This document shows positions 17,405-25,726 of a DNA stretch of 64,000 nucleotides, one piece after another. Position 1 is the stretch's first letter. Each line of letters starts with the position of its first letter. Below the pieces are notes generated by a model that was not told the DNA's origin, searched no databases, and worked only from the letters and a program-made list of their open reading frames with translations. Source of the DNA: Tumebacillus permanentifrigoris (GTDB lineage: Bacteria; Bacillota; Bacilli; Tumebacillales; Tumebacillaceae); the NCBI RefSeq assembly GCF_003148565.1, contig NZ_QGGL01000003.1, positions 62,001 to 126,000 on the forward strand, written 5' to 3'. A program made the translations under genes and the position numbers.

Positions 17405-17798
17405 TTACGCACTGAAAATCGCCACAATCAAACACAACACAAAAGCCAACCCTGTCAACGGAGCCATAACGACCTTCTCGGTTCGACTCTTCGACGCTAG
17501 ATTGCCCAGAGTGTTCAAACCCATAAAACCCGTAATCGCCCAGACTGCAACTAATGCAACCGTATGATTGAAACTCCACGAGACAACGCCTACTCGTACC
17601 AACAATACAAACCCCATTAAAACCAATATCAACGCAGCCGCCAAACTCGCGATCCGCAATCGCCTCGGCAGTACCCCTGTGTACTTCCCGCCCCAGCTCA
17701 ACTTCGCGAACGGCAAACCTATCACGAGCAACAACTGAAATACCGCGCCAACTCCAAAAAAGAACCGCGCTGATGATAGCAAACAATTGCGTGTTCAT
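17405..17798 (-). pseudogene. Four-helix membrane protein gene with a frameshift in a T6 homopolymer
   Basis: A GAAGGGGG ribosome binding site precedes ATG at 17798, which reads MNTQLFAIISAVLF and then runs into an unlike sequence. From the homopolymer (17756-17761, TTTTTT on the coding strand) the next frame continues naturally as GVGAVFQLLLVIGLPFAKLSWGGKY to a stop at 17405, giving about 130 residues with four membrane helices. One extra T explains the break. It may be a true pseudogene, a sequencing error, or a slippage-switched gene. The protein family is not recognised. Confidence 0.6.
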
Positions 17799-17956
17799 CC
17801 CTACAGGCCCCCTTCTCCCATTACGTTTCATTATACATAATATCGGTTTACACTGTGGACACTTCTGACACATCAGACAGTTTTTGCGAGTCGCAGTGTC
17901 CGCGTGATACACTGGACTCAGGACAAATGTAGCGGAACCAACCGCCGACAAACAGA

Positions 17957-18006
17957 AAGGCCACCTGCAGATGAACGGGAGATATGCCCGATGTCGAGGT
18001 GGTCTT
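17957..18006 (+). other. Nested hairpin upstream of the tRNA gene
   Basis: An outer stem GGCCACCT/AGGTGGTC encloses a second hairpin CGGG/CCCG; TTTT follows. It resembles a terminator, but no + strand gene precedes it, so it may belong to a tRNA leader or a small RNA. Confidence 0.35.
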
Positions 18007-18028
18007 TTGCGTTGTCCCATACATTCAC

Positions 18029-18101
18029 AGGCCTATAGCTCAGAAGGTAGAGCGACCGACTCATAACCGGTTGGTCGCAGGTTCGAGTCCTGCTGGGCCC
18101 A
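18029..18101 (+). tRNA. tRNA with CAT anticodon (Met or lysidine-modified Ile)
   Basis: A cloverleaf can be drawn: D arm GCTC...GAGC, anticodon loop CTCATAA with CAT at 18061-18063, T arm GCAGG-TTCGAGT-CCTGC, and an acceptor stem pairing bases 2-7. Oddities are an A-C mismatch at acceptor position 1-72 and another at the base of the anticodon loop (A31-C39). The 3' end is followed by ACAACA, so CCA is not encoded. CAT may read Met, or Ile after lysidine modification; the body resembles phage-borne and single-copy tRNAs of either type. Functionality is uncertain. Confidence 0.75.
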
Positions 18102-18295
18102 CAACAAAGAAAGAGCACCTAATCCTCGAATACGTATTAGGGTACTTCCCAAGGTCTCTTTTTGTCTGTGACATGTACAGGTCCGACTTCGGTGTAATAT
18201 TGAAAATTTATGTTGAAAAATAAAAAACATTAGTATAGTATGAAACTGTACTAGTTGTTATTAATTCCGAAACCCAAACAAGAGGAGTTGAGATT

Positions 18296-18577
18296 GTGAA
18301 GAAGATGATTTTTGCCGCTTTGCTCGCCTCCATGATGTTGATCCCGACGATGGCAAGTGCTGCACCGCAAGATGTTGTGAACAAATCCCAGCAATCTGTG
18401 GTAAGCCCGAACGCAGAATCGTATTATGTCACTGTACAACAATATTATTTTGATCCAACTTATGCCCCGTTTGTGATCTACTACACGGATCCTTTTACCG
18501 GAGCTTCAGGCTTTTTAAATAAACTCTACGGCTTTGGGAATTGGGTAACTTATGGTGGCTATGTGACTAAGAATTAG
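18296..18577 (+). CDS. Small secreted protein of unknown function, 93 aa
   Basis: The protein starts with a clear Sec signal peptide (MKKMIFAALLASMMLIP then ASA-A, cleavage near residue 22). The mature part is about 70 residues, rich in Tyr, Phe and Gly (YYVTVQQYYFDPTYAPF), suggesting a beta-rich or aggregating surface peptide. The start is a GTG after GAGGAG. The coding region is more A+T-rich than its neighbours. It is a single gene with its own terminator. No family is recognised. Confidence 0.65.
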   Translation: MKKMIFAALLASMMLIPTMASAAPQDVVNKSQQSVVSPNAESYYVTVQQYYFDPTYAPFVIYYTDPFTGASGFLNKLYGFGNWVTYGGYVTKN

Positions 18578-18602
18578 GTAAAGCGTATAGGACTAAGAGA
18601 TA

Positions 18603-18630
18603 AGTCACTTCATGTCGAAGTGGCTTTTTT
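18603..18630 (+). terminator. Terminator after the small secreted protein
   Basis: Stem AGTCACTTC/GAAGTGGCT (one G-T pair), loop ATGTC, then six T. Confidence 0.8.
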
Positions 18631-18726
18631 CTTAGCCGAAGCCGACAACGACGGAAGACCGTACTGTCCGGTGTTGTGCGTCCGCGAGGCTGGCTGGAAG
18701 GTGAAGTACATAATCACTCTAGGCTA

Positions 18727-18950
18727 TTACAGCTTCACAAACAACGGTTTTACCCGTCCAGCGCTTACTGCTTCACGAAACTCCTTAGGTGACAGATCGT
18801 ACAGGCTGCCGTGGATTTCTATGCGCGCAGACAACGCACCGCCGACTTGGATTTTATGAGTCAGAACGAGGCGGGGAGTATTTCGATCGGCTTGAGAATT
18901 TTATGTGGTCGTCGTCTTTGACTTGGTCACACACCACGTCCTATGCTATG
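18727..18950 (-). pseudogene. Decayed minus-strand ORF with a frameshift, family unknown
   Basis: On the minus strand one frame reads DQVKDDDHIKFSSRSKYSPP to a stop near 18856. An overlapping frame then continues KIQVGGALSARIEIHGSLYD and LSPKEFREAVSAGRVKPLFV to a TAA at 18727-18729. Both halves look like ordinary soluble protein, but neither has a start with a ribosome binding site. This suggests a small gene broken by an indel near 18856-18862. No named family is claimed, and chance cannot be ruled out. Confidence 0.35.
18918..18947 (+). promoter_or_regulatory. Candidate promoter for mazG-dapB-mgsA-cca
   Basis: TTGACT at 18918-18923 and TATGCT at 18942-18947 are 18 bases apart, about 190 bases upstream of mazG. 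The leader between contains two hairpins (19043-19076 and 19083-19105) without T runs. Confidence 0.4.
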
Positions 18951-19042
18951 ATCGTTTGGAATATGCAACGCCCCACTGATTTGGATTCCTAACAATGTAC
19001 ACGTACTCATGAGCATTTTCAAAGTACTACACAATCCAAAAT

Positions 19043-19105
19043 TGCGTCTTATACTACCAAAAAGCATAAGAACGCACTAGGCGGAACAAATCATTGTATT
19101 GTTCC
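19043..19105 (+). other. Two tandem hairpins in the mazG-dapB leader
   Basis: Stem one pairs TGCGT-CTTAT with ATAAG-ACGCA around an A-rich loop; stem two pairs GGAACAA with TTGTTCC. Neither has a T run, so they may stabilise or regulate the leader. The lysine-riboswitch consensus is not seen. Confidence 0.4.
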
Positions 19106-19134
19106 ATAGCAATCCCAACCACAGGAGGCTGTTC

Positions 19135-19467
19135 ATGGAAAACCTAACGCTCAAAGGCATGCAAAAGGACGTAGACGACTACATCTCGCAGTTCAAGGAA
19201 GGCTACTTCCAGCCGCTGACGCTCATCGCGCGGCTGACGGAGGAACTCGGCGAACTGTCGCGTGAAGTCAACCATACATATGGAGAAAAGCCCAAGAAAA
19301 AAGACGAGGCCGAAGGGTCGATCGCACTCGAACTCGGGGACCTGATGTTCGTGATCACCTGCATGGCAAATTCGCTGGGCATCGATTTGGAAGAAGCGCA
19401 CAAGGCGGTCATGCACAAATTCAACACCCGTGACGCCAACCGTTGGACGCGAATTGAGGAGGAGTAA
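19135..19467 (+). CDS. ypjD: MazG-type nucleotide pyrophosphohydrolase (YpjD-like), 110 aa
   Basis: A short all-helical MazG-domain protein. The EELGE motif (about residues 32-36) and the later ELGDLMF motif (residues about 66-72) give the Glu/Asp set that binds Mg and hydrolyses nucleoside triphosphates to monophosphates, a house-cleaning role. The ATG at 19135 follows AGGAGG; the upstream in-frame start at 19099 has no such site. It is the first gene of a compact mazG-dapB-mgsA-cca cluster that follows the Bacillus subtilis order ypjD-dapB-mgsA. Confidence 0.9.
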   Translation: MENLTLKGMQKDVDDYISQFKEGYFQPLTLIARLTEELGELSREVNHTYGEKPKKKDEAEGSIALELGDLMFVITCMANSLGIDLEEAHKAVMHKFNTRDANRWTRIEEE

Positions 19468-19472
19468 ACATC

Positions 19473-20279
19473 ATGACTGCAAACAAAATCCGCGTCGTCG
19501 TCGTCGGTGCCAAGGGGCGCATGGGACGCGAGACCGTCAAGGCTGTATTGAACGACCCCGAATTGGAACTGGTCGGTTGCATCGACCGCACGTTGCAGGA
19601 TGTAGCCGTCTCCGCCTTGCTTGGGCATGAGGCCAATGGTGTAAAGTTCAGCACCGACTTGTCCAAGACCCTGCTCGAAACCAACGCGGACGTCATGGTT
19701 GATTTCACCACACCAGCTACGATGAAAGGCAATATCGACAAAGCGATTGAACTCGGCGTCCGCCCGGTCGTCGGGACCACCGGGATGACCCCGGAGGAGA
19801 TCGCGAATTGGAACCAACTCTGCAAGGATCGCGGCATCGGGGGCTTGATCGCGCCGAACTTTGCGATCGGTGCGATCCTGATGATGCGCTTCGCCCAACA
19901 GGCGGCGCGCTACCTGCCGCACGTGGAGATCATCGAGATGCACCACGACCAAAAGTTGGACGCTCCGTCCGGCACGGCGATCAAAACGCTGGAGTTGATT
20001 GCACTGGAGCGTGAAGCGATGCAGCAAGGCCACCCGGACGAGCAGGAGACGATTGCTGGTTCACGCGGCGGCGACTATGAAGGCATGCGTGTGCATTCGG
20101 TGCGCTTGCCAGGGTATGTCGCACACCAGCAGGTGATCTTTGGCGGGCTGGGACAGACGTTGACGATCCGTCACGACTCGATCAACCGCGAGTCGTTCAT
20201 GCCCGGTGTCGTGATGGGTTGCAAGCAAGTGATGAAGTACGAAGGTCTGGTCTACGGGTTGGAAAACCTGCTGGACTAA
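19473..20279 (+). CDS. dapB: 4-hydroxy-tetrahydrodipicolinate reductase, 268 aa
   Basis: Second enzyme of the lysine/diaminopimelate branch, also needed for dipicolinate in spores. An N-terminal Rossmann motif [11 protein letters not shown] (about residues 11-21), VMVDFTTP and GTTG form the NAD(P)H site. [15 protein letters not shown] carries the catalytic His-His/Lys region of the DapB family. The ATG lies five bases after the mazG stop with GGAGGAG upstream. Length is normal. Confidence 0.96.
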   Translation: MTANKIRVVVVGAKGRMGRETVKAVLNDPELELVGCIDRTLQDVAVSALLGHEANGVKFSTDLSKTLLETNADVMVDFTTPATMKGNIDKAIELGVRPVVGTTGMTPEEIANWNQLCKDRGIGGLIAPNFAIGAILMMRFAQQAARYLPHVEIIEMHHDQKLDAPSGTAIKTLELIALEREAMQQGHPDEQETIAGSRGGDYEGMRVHSVRLPGYVAHQQVIFGGLGQTLTIRHDSINRESFMPGVVMGCKQVMKYEGLVYGLENLLD

Positions 20280-20304
20280 TTTCGAGCATCGGGGGAGTGG
20301 GAGC

Positions 20305-20706
20305 ATGAACATTGCGTTGATCGCACATGACCGCAAAAAAGACACGCTCGTCAATTTTGCGGTGGCCTACCAACATATTTTTGCGCAAGCCACGCTGTAT
20401 GCGACGGGGACGACTGGTCTGCGGATTCAGGAAGCGACAGGGCTGAACATCAACCGGTTTCTGTCCGGCCCGCTAGGTGGCGACCAGCAGATCGGGGCGA
20501 TGATCGCGGAGAATCGCATGGACTTGGTGATTTTTTTCCGCGATCCGCTGACCGCACAGCCGCATGAGCCGGATATTCTCGCGCTTCTGCGCCTGTGCGA
20601 TGTGCACAACATCCCGGTCGCCACCAACATGGCGACTGCTGAAGTGCTCGTCCGCGCCCTCGAAGCGGGCGGCATGCAGTGGCGTGTGACGTTACAGCAA
20701 GACTAA
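20305..20706 (+). CDS. mgsA: Methylglyoxal synthase, 133 aa
   Basis: Converts dihydroxyacetone phosphate to methylglyoxal, a phosphate-relief bypass of glycolysis. Visible signatures are the ATGTTGLRI phosphate-binding loop, [10 protein letters not shown] with catalytic Asp near residue 61, and [14 protein letters not shown]. Length fits the family. It lies between dapB and cca. In Bacillus subtilis the bacillithiol genes bshB1 and bshA lie between mgsA and cca; here they are missing from that slot. Confidence 0.96.
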   Translation: MNIALIAHDRKKDTLVNFAVAYQHIFAQATLYATGTTGLRIQEATGLNINRFLSGPLGGDQQIGAMIAENRMDLVIFFRDPLTAQPHEPDILALLRLCDVHNIPVATNMATAEVLVRALEAGGMQWRVTLQQD

Positions 20707-20725
20707 CTGCATAGGGGGGAACGGC

Positions 20726-21976
20726 GTGGAAATTCAGACGTTAGAACAGGAAGCGTGGCAAGTGGTCGACAAGTTAGAAGCGGCGGGGTATGAAGCGTAC
20801 TTGGTCGGCGGGTGTGTGCGGGATCAGCAGTTGCAGCGCCCGATCTATGACTACGACATCACCACCTCTGCGCTTCCTGACGAAGTCATCGCGCTGTTTC
20901 CCCACACCGTTCCGACCGGCATCAAGCATGGCACGGTCAAGGTGATCATGGAGCAAGGCGAGTACGAAGTCACGACGTTTCGCATCGACGGCGAATACAT
21001 CGACGGTCGCCGCCCCGCAAGTGTCCACTTCGTCCGGTCGCTAGTAGAAGACCTCGCTCGTCGCGACTTTACGATCAATGCGATGGCGATGAGTCGACAT
21101 GGCCGTCTGCACGATCCGTTCGACGGGTTGCGCGATCTGGAGCAGCGCATCATCTGCGCCGTCGGCGACCCGGTGAAGCGCTTTGAGGAGGACGCCTTGC
21201 GCATCTTGCGCGGCATCCGTTTTGCCGCCCAGTTGGGCTTCACCCTGGAGGAGCGCACGCACGCCGCCATCGTCTACGAAGCCCAAGAACTTGGCAAAAT
21301 CGCCCGCGAGCGCGTCCGCGAAGAGTGGCACAAAATGTTGCTCACAGCCCCAGACGTCGCCCTCGATCTCCTGCGCCAGACCGAGACCCTGCGCTATGTG
21401 ATCACGCGCCCGCCGACGTTCGATCTCGCGGTGTACGACCCGTGGGGGTACGGCATCGATCCGTGGCAATTGGCCGGAACGTGGGCGGCCCGTGCGCCTG
21501 TCGACTTGGCGTTGCGTTACGCCATCGTGTTGAGAGCCATCCAACTGGAGGAGGCGCGCATCGACAAAGTGATGAGCGATCTCAAACTCTCCGGCGCGTT
21601 GAAGTCGGAGATCCGCCGCACGTTGCGCGTCGTCCAACTCGGCCCGCCCACCGAGTGGCGCGACCGCTCATGGCGACAGTATTTTTACCAACACGGACGC
21701 GACGCGGTGCGCCGTGCCTGCTTGCTCTACGCCATCCTGCACGACGAGGGTCGGCTCGAAGCGTGGGAGGCGGAAGTCGAGCAGCGTGCCGCCGCTCAAC
21801 CGCTGTGGTCGCTCCAAGATCTTGTTGTGACGGGCAGCGACCTGATCGAGGCAGGACTTCCTGAAGGTCCCGAGATCGGTCGTGCCAACCAATGGCTCGC
21901 CCAGTGGGTGCTGGACCACCCGGAGTGCAACACGCGGGAGGCCTTGCTGCAGAAGCTTTCCGAACGGATTGAATGA
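20726..21976 (+). CDS. cca: CCA tRNA nucleotidyltransferase, 416 aa
   Basis: Class II tRNA nucleotidyltransferase that adds or repairs the 3' CCA of tRNAs. Motifs: VGGCVRD (residues about 26-32), the DYDITT metal-binding pair, a DGRRP loop, RRDFTINAMA (motif B) and EEDALRILRGIRFAAQL (motifs C-D). The start is a GTG at 20726 with AGGGGGGAA upstream. It ends the mazG-dapB-mgsA-cca cluster at a strong terminator. Since the local tRNA lacks an encoded CCA, this enzyme is needed. Confidence 0.95.
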   Translation: MEIQTLEQEAWQVVDKLEAAGYEAYLVGGCVRDQQLQRPIYDYDITTSALPDEVIALFPHTVPTGIKHGTVKVIMEQGEYEVTTFRIDGEYIDGRRPASVHFVRSLVEDLARRDFTINAMAMSRHGRLHDPFDGLRDLEQRIICAVGDPVKRFEEDALRILRGIRFAAQLGFTLEERTHAAIVYEAQELGKIARERVREEWHKMLLTAPDVALDLLRQTETLRYVITRPPTFDLAVYDPWGYGIDPWQLAGTWAARAPVDLALRYAIVLRAIQLEEARIDKVMSDLKLSGALKSEIRRTLRVVQLGPPTEWRDRSWRQYFYQHGRDAVRRACLLYAILHDEGRLEAWEAEVEQRAAAQPLWSLQDLVVTGSDLIEAGLPEGPEIGRANQWLAQWVLDHPECNTREALLQKLSERIE

Positions 21977-21979
21977 GAA

Positions 21980-22014
21980 AAAGACGATCCTCCGCACGCG
22001 GGGATCGTCTTTTT
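21980..22014. terminator. Bidirectional terminator between cca and the GGDEF/EAL gene
   Basis: Stem GACGATCC/GGATCGTC with an inner CCGC/GCGG pair, A run on the left and T run on the right. Confidence 0.85.
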
Positions 22015-24143
22015 TAGATCACATCAAGTCTGACCGGCAATCGCTTTTGCGACCGCACCAACTCAGCAAATTGCTCCGCTGGCACAGGGCGGGAGAACAG
22101 GTAGCCTTGGATGGCATCGCAGTTTTCCGACCGCAGGAAGTCGAGTTGTACCTCGGTCTCCACCCCTTCGGCGATCACGCGCAAGCCCAAACTGTGGGCG
22201 AGCAGGATGACGGCGCGGGCGATGGCCGCTTCGTCCGCTTCTGGCGAGTCGATGTCTTTGACGAACGAACGGTCGATTTTCAACGTGTCGATCGGCAAGC
22301 GCTGGAGGTAGCGCAGCGAGGAGTAGCCCGTGCCGAAGTCATCGATGGAGATCTCGATTCCGAACTCTTTTAACTCCAACAGCATGTCGATAACTTTCTC
22401 GGTATCTTGGATGATGATGCTCTCCGTGACTTCGAGCTCCAACCAGCGACCATCCAACTGCGTATCCAGGAGCACTTGCCGCACCGTCTCCACCAAGTTC
22501 GTGTATTGGAACTGCCCGACGGAGAGGTTGACCGCACAGCGCAGGGGAGGGAGACCCTGTTCCTGCCACCTGCGGTTCTGCTCACAGGCCGTGTGCAACA
22601 CCCATTCGCCAAGTTTGCCGATCATGCCGATCTCCTCGGCGAGCGGGATGAAGACATCGGGTGGCACGAAACCAAGCGTCGGATGGAACCAGCGCAAGAG
22701 CGCCTCCATGCCGTAAATCTCGCCGGTGTGGATGTCGACCTTGGGCTGGTAGTGCAGGGTCAACTCGTCGCGTTCCAACACCCGGCGCAGCGCGGTCTCT
22801 ACCTCCAGCATGTTGTGCAAACTCATCTCATCGCTGTAGATGCAGTAGCTGTCACGGCCTGTTTCCTTGGCGTAGTACATCGCCGTATCTGCAAACCGCA
22901 ACAGCGACTCCGCATCGGGCCCATTCTCTGGATAGAGCGAGATCCCAATGCTCGTCGAGATGAACAATTCGTAGCCTTCAACCGTGAAGGGTTCGTTGAT
23001 GCCCTCGGCGATTTTCGTCGCGATCTCCTCGACTTCTGCCAGCCCTGCGACGTTCGGCATGATCACGGTGAATCCATCCCCTGTGATCCGCGAGACGAGG
23101 TCTTGTGAACGGGCGCATTCGCGGATGCGCATCGCCACCAGACGCAACAGTTGGTCGCCCAGAGAGTGTCCGAGCGTGTCGTTGATCGTCTTAAAGCGGT
23201 CAAGGTCGAGGAACATCAACGCCAACTGTTGATCCTGTTGCTTGGCATGCAACAGTTCTTCGGTCAGCGACTCGCGAAACCGCACGCGGTTCGGCAGTTC
23301 GGTCAAGGGATCGAAGTGGGCGAGGTAGTGCAACTTCGCTTCAGAGAGCTTGCGTTCCGTAACGTCCTCCTGCACCGAAATGAAGTGAGTGATCTCGCCA
23401 TCTTCGTTTTGAACCGGGGTGATCTTGGTTTCCAAGTGGTAGAGGCTGCCGTCCTTGCGTCGGGACGGTGCTTCGCCTTCCCAATACTGATGGGTGAGCA
23501 ACAGGTCATGCTGCTCCATAATCGCAGAGATCTTTTGGTTCGTCGCTTCTCCCAATGTGTAGCCAGTCATGCGCGTAAACGCCGGGTTCACCCATTGGAC
23601 CTGCCCCTGACGGTCGGTGATGGCCACGGCGTTTGCAGTCGATTCGAGCGCAGCGCTTTTCAGTTGGAGATTGGCGGTCATTTTTTGCAGCTCAAAAGCG
23701 TGTCCGAGGAACTTCGCCAAGTACGACATCGACTCGATCTCGCGTTCGGAGAATTTGTACGGCTCTGGATCGAGCGCGCACAACGTACCAAACATCGATC
23801 CATCCTCCAGCAGGATCGGAACGCCCAAGTACGAGCCGATCTGTCCCGTCTGTGTGATGTCGAGGTCGCGCGTGAGGGGGTGGTTGGTCGCGTCTTCAAT
23901 GAGCAGCGGCTCACGGCCGCCGTGAAAGAGGTGCCCTCAGTACGAATGTTCAATTGGCAGAGTTGATCCTTCATGCAACAGACATCCGTCATGTTTATTG
24001 ATCAACTTCAAAATTGTAAACACATCATGGTCGGTATAGCCAATGAAATAGGTACGCGTGTTCACCATCATTTCAACCATTGATAACACATTGGTCGCGA
24101 CTTCATGAAAATTGAAGTAATGGCGCAAAATATGTTTTGGCAT
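22014..24143 (-). pseudogene. GAF-PAS-GGDEF-EAL cyclic-di-GMP protein interrupted by an in-frame UGA
   Basis: The gene starts at ATG 24143 after AGGGGGTG and encodes a GAF domain. At 23937-23939 a TGA interrupts the frame inside the GAF domain, after LPIEHSY. The same frame then continues with GHLFHGGREPLLIED, the GAF end, a PAS domain, a GGDEF domain and an EAL domain to 22014. The stop sits where such GAF domains often have Cys, so a TGC/TGT-to-TGA change is likely. GGDEF is degenerate (TGDGF), while EAL (YGMEALLRW, DDFGTGYSSL) is intact, so the ancestral protein was probably a phosphodiesterase. Confidence 0.8.
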
Positions 24144-24343
24144 GCCGTTCACCCCCTTTATTTGGCGAAGTAAATGTTATTAATGTAAATCTACCACTTT
24201 TGTATCGAAACTTCAACTTTGGTATCGCTATTTTTCGACAAAATGCAAGATTTCGAAAGTAACCTCATATATAGTACGAATTTGAACTTTGTTGTACAAT
24301 TCGAGAGTACAGATAGATACTCAAGTAGGAAGTGGGGAGTCGG

Positions 24344-25639
24344 ATGCCAGAACCGCAAGCAAAAAGAAAATTCGGCCTCGCGATTCAAATTGCGATCGGG
24401 CTGATTTTGGGGATCGCCGTAGGGGCGATTTTTTACGGGAACGCAGGAGTAGCGAAAGTCCTCCAACCCGTGGGGGATATCTTCATGCACCTGATCAAGA
24501 TGATCGTCGCGCCGATCGTCATCTCGACGCTGATCGTCGGCGTGGCCGGTGTCGGCGACGTGAAAAAGCTCGGCAAACTCGGCGGCAAGACGATTCTCTA
24601 CTTTGAAATCGTTACCACGATTGCCATTCTCATCGGCTTGTTGACCGCCAACCTCCTGCAACCGGGAGCAGGCGTCGACATGAACAGCCTGACGCACACG
24701 GACATCAGCAAGTACGTGGCGACCAACGATACGATGAAGTCGCACAGCTTTTTGGACACCTTGGTTGCGATCGTGCCGACCAACATATTTGACTCGATCG
24801 TGAAGGGTGACATGCTGGCGATCATTTTCTTCTCGGTGTTCTTTGGCCTTGGGGTGGCGGCGCTCGGCGAACGTGGCAAACCGCTGCTGAATTTCTTCCA
24901 AGCGACCGCCGATACGATGTTCTGGGTGACCAACCAAGTGATGAAGTTCGCTCCGTTTGGCGTGTTCGCGCTGATCGGCGTCACCGTCTCCAAGTTCGGC
25001 GTGCAGTCGCTGTTGCCGCTTGGCAAGCTGGTGCTCTCCGTCTATGGGGCGATGTTCTTTTTTGTCATCATCGTGCTCGGTGGCATCGCGTGGATGGTGA
25101 AAGTCAACATCTTCTCGTTGCTCAAAGTGCTCAAGGATGAACTGATCCTCGCCTTCTCCACCGCGTCGTCGGAGGCTGTACTCCCGCGCATCATGGAAAA
25201 AATGGAGCAGTTCGGATGCCCGAAGTACATCACATCGTTCGTCATCCCGACCGGGTACTCGTTTAACCTCGATGGTTCGACGCTGTATCAAGCGTTGGCC
25301 GCGATTTTCATCGCGCAGATGTACGGCATCGACATGCCGATCTCGGCGCAAATTTCGCTGATGCTGGTGCTGATGGTCACATCCAAAGGGATCGCAGGAG
25401 TGCCAGGGGTATCTTTTGTCGTGCTGTTGGCAACTCTCGGCACGGTCGGCATCCCGCTGGAAGGTCTCGCGTTCATCGCCGGGATCGACCGCCTGCTCGA
25501 CATGATGCGCACCGTGGTCAACGTGGTGGGCAACTCGCTGGCTGCCGTTGTGATGTCGAAGTGGGAAGGCCAGTTTGAGCCGGAAAAAGCTAAGCAATAC
25601 CTCAACTCGATCAAGAACGACAAAGGCATTTCCGCCTAG
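24344..25639 (+). CDS. Dicarboxylate/glutamate:cation symporter (DAACS family, GltP/DctP-like), 431 aa
   Basis: A secondary transporter of the dicarboxylate/amino acid:cation symporter family, with eight helices and two re-entrant hairpins. The first re-entrant loop has the serine-rich FSTASSEAVLPR; helix 7 carries the PTGYSFNLDGS motif; the second hairpin shows the GVPGVSFV region. Substrates are probably glutamate, aspartate or C4-dicarboxylates. The ATG at 24344 lies behind a GGGGAG site. It is divergent from the broken GGDEF/EAL gene and closed by a terminator; neither gene occupies this place in Bacillus subtilis, where cca and birA are adjacent. Confidence 0.92.
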   Translation: MPEPQAKRKFGLAIQIAIGLILGIAVGAIFYGNAGVAKVLQPVGDIFMHLIKMIVAPIVISTLIVGVAGVGDVKKLGKLGGKTILYFEIVTTIAILIGLLTANLLQPGAGVDMNSLTHTDISKYVATNDTMKSHSFLDTLVAIVPTNIFDSIVKGDMLAIIFFSVFFGLGVAALGERGKPLLNFFQATADTMFWVTNQVMKFAPFGVFALIGVTVSKFGVQSLLPLGKLVLSVYGAMFFFVIIVLGGIAWMVKVNIFSLLKVLKDELILAFSTASSEAVLPRIMEKMEQFGCPKYITSFVIPTGYSFNLDGSTLYQALAAIFIAQMYGIDMPISAQISLMLVLMVTSKGIAGVPGVSFVVLLATLGTVGIPLEGLAFIAGIDRLLDMMRTVVNVVGNSLAAVVMSKWEGQFEPEKAKQYLNSIKNDKGISA

Positions 25640-25669
25640 TGAATCGCAAGTGAATATGCTATGCTAAAC

Positions 25670-25707
25670 GTAATCTCCTGTCGACGACGGGAGGTTACTT
25701 TTTTGCT
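25670..25707 (+). terminator. Terminator between the symporter and birA
   Basis: Stem GTAATCTCC/GGAGGTTAC (G-T tolerated) then a T6 run; it lies just upstream of the birA ribosome binding site. Confidence 0.75.
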
Positions 25708-25726
25708 TACTCTGGAGGTTTTCACG

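Noticed and set aside
18033-18230. Minus-strand ORF across the tRNA with sequence like QDSNLRPTGYESVALPSEL
   Set aside because: This is the well-known artefact of translating the antisense of a Met/Ile-type tRNA.
18620-18859. Plus-strand ORF of 79 aa after the small secreted protein
   Set aside because: It begins inside a terminator and has no ribosome binding site; the opposite strand carries the more protein-like remnant.
18953-19134. Lysine riboswitch upstream of dapB
   Set aside because: The leader has two small hairpins but none of the conserved L-box sequence and is too short.
22407-23966. Plus-strand ORFs opposite the GGDEF/EAL gene
   Set aside because: Shadows of the minus-strand domains, which are unmistakable.
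23678-23992. Minus-strand ORF of 104 aa over the GAF region
   Set aside because: Different frame from the GAF/PAS protein and Ser/Arg-rich; the interruption is an in-frame stop, not a frameshift into this ORF.
24191-25597. Long minus-strand ORF (468 aa) opposite the dicarboxylate symporter
   Set aside because: Shadow of the symporter; low-complexity His/Asp/Arg-rich product, no ribosome binding site.
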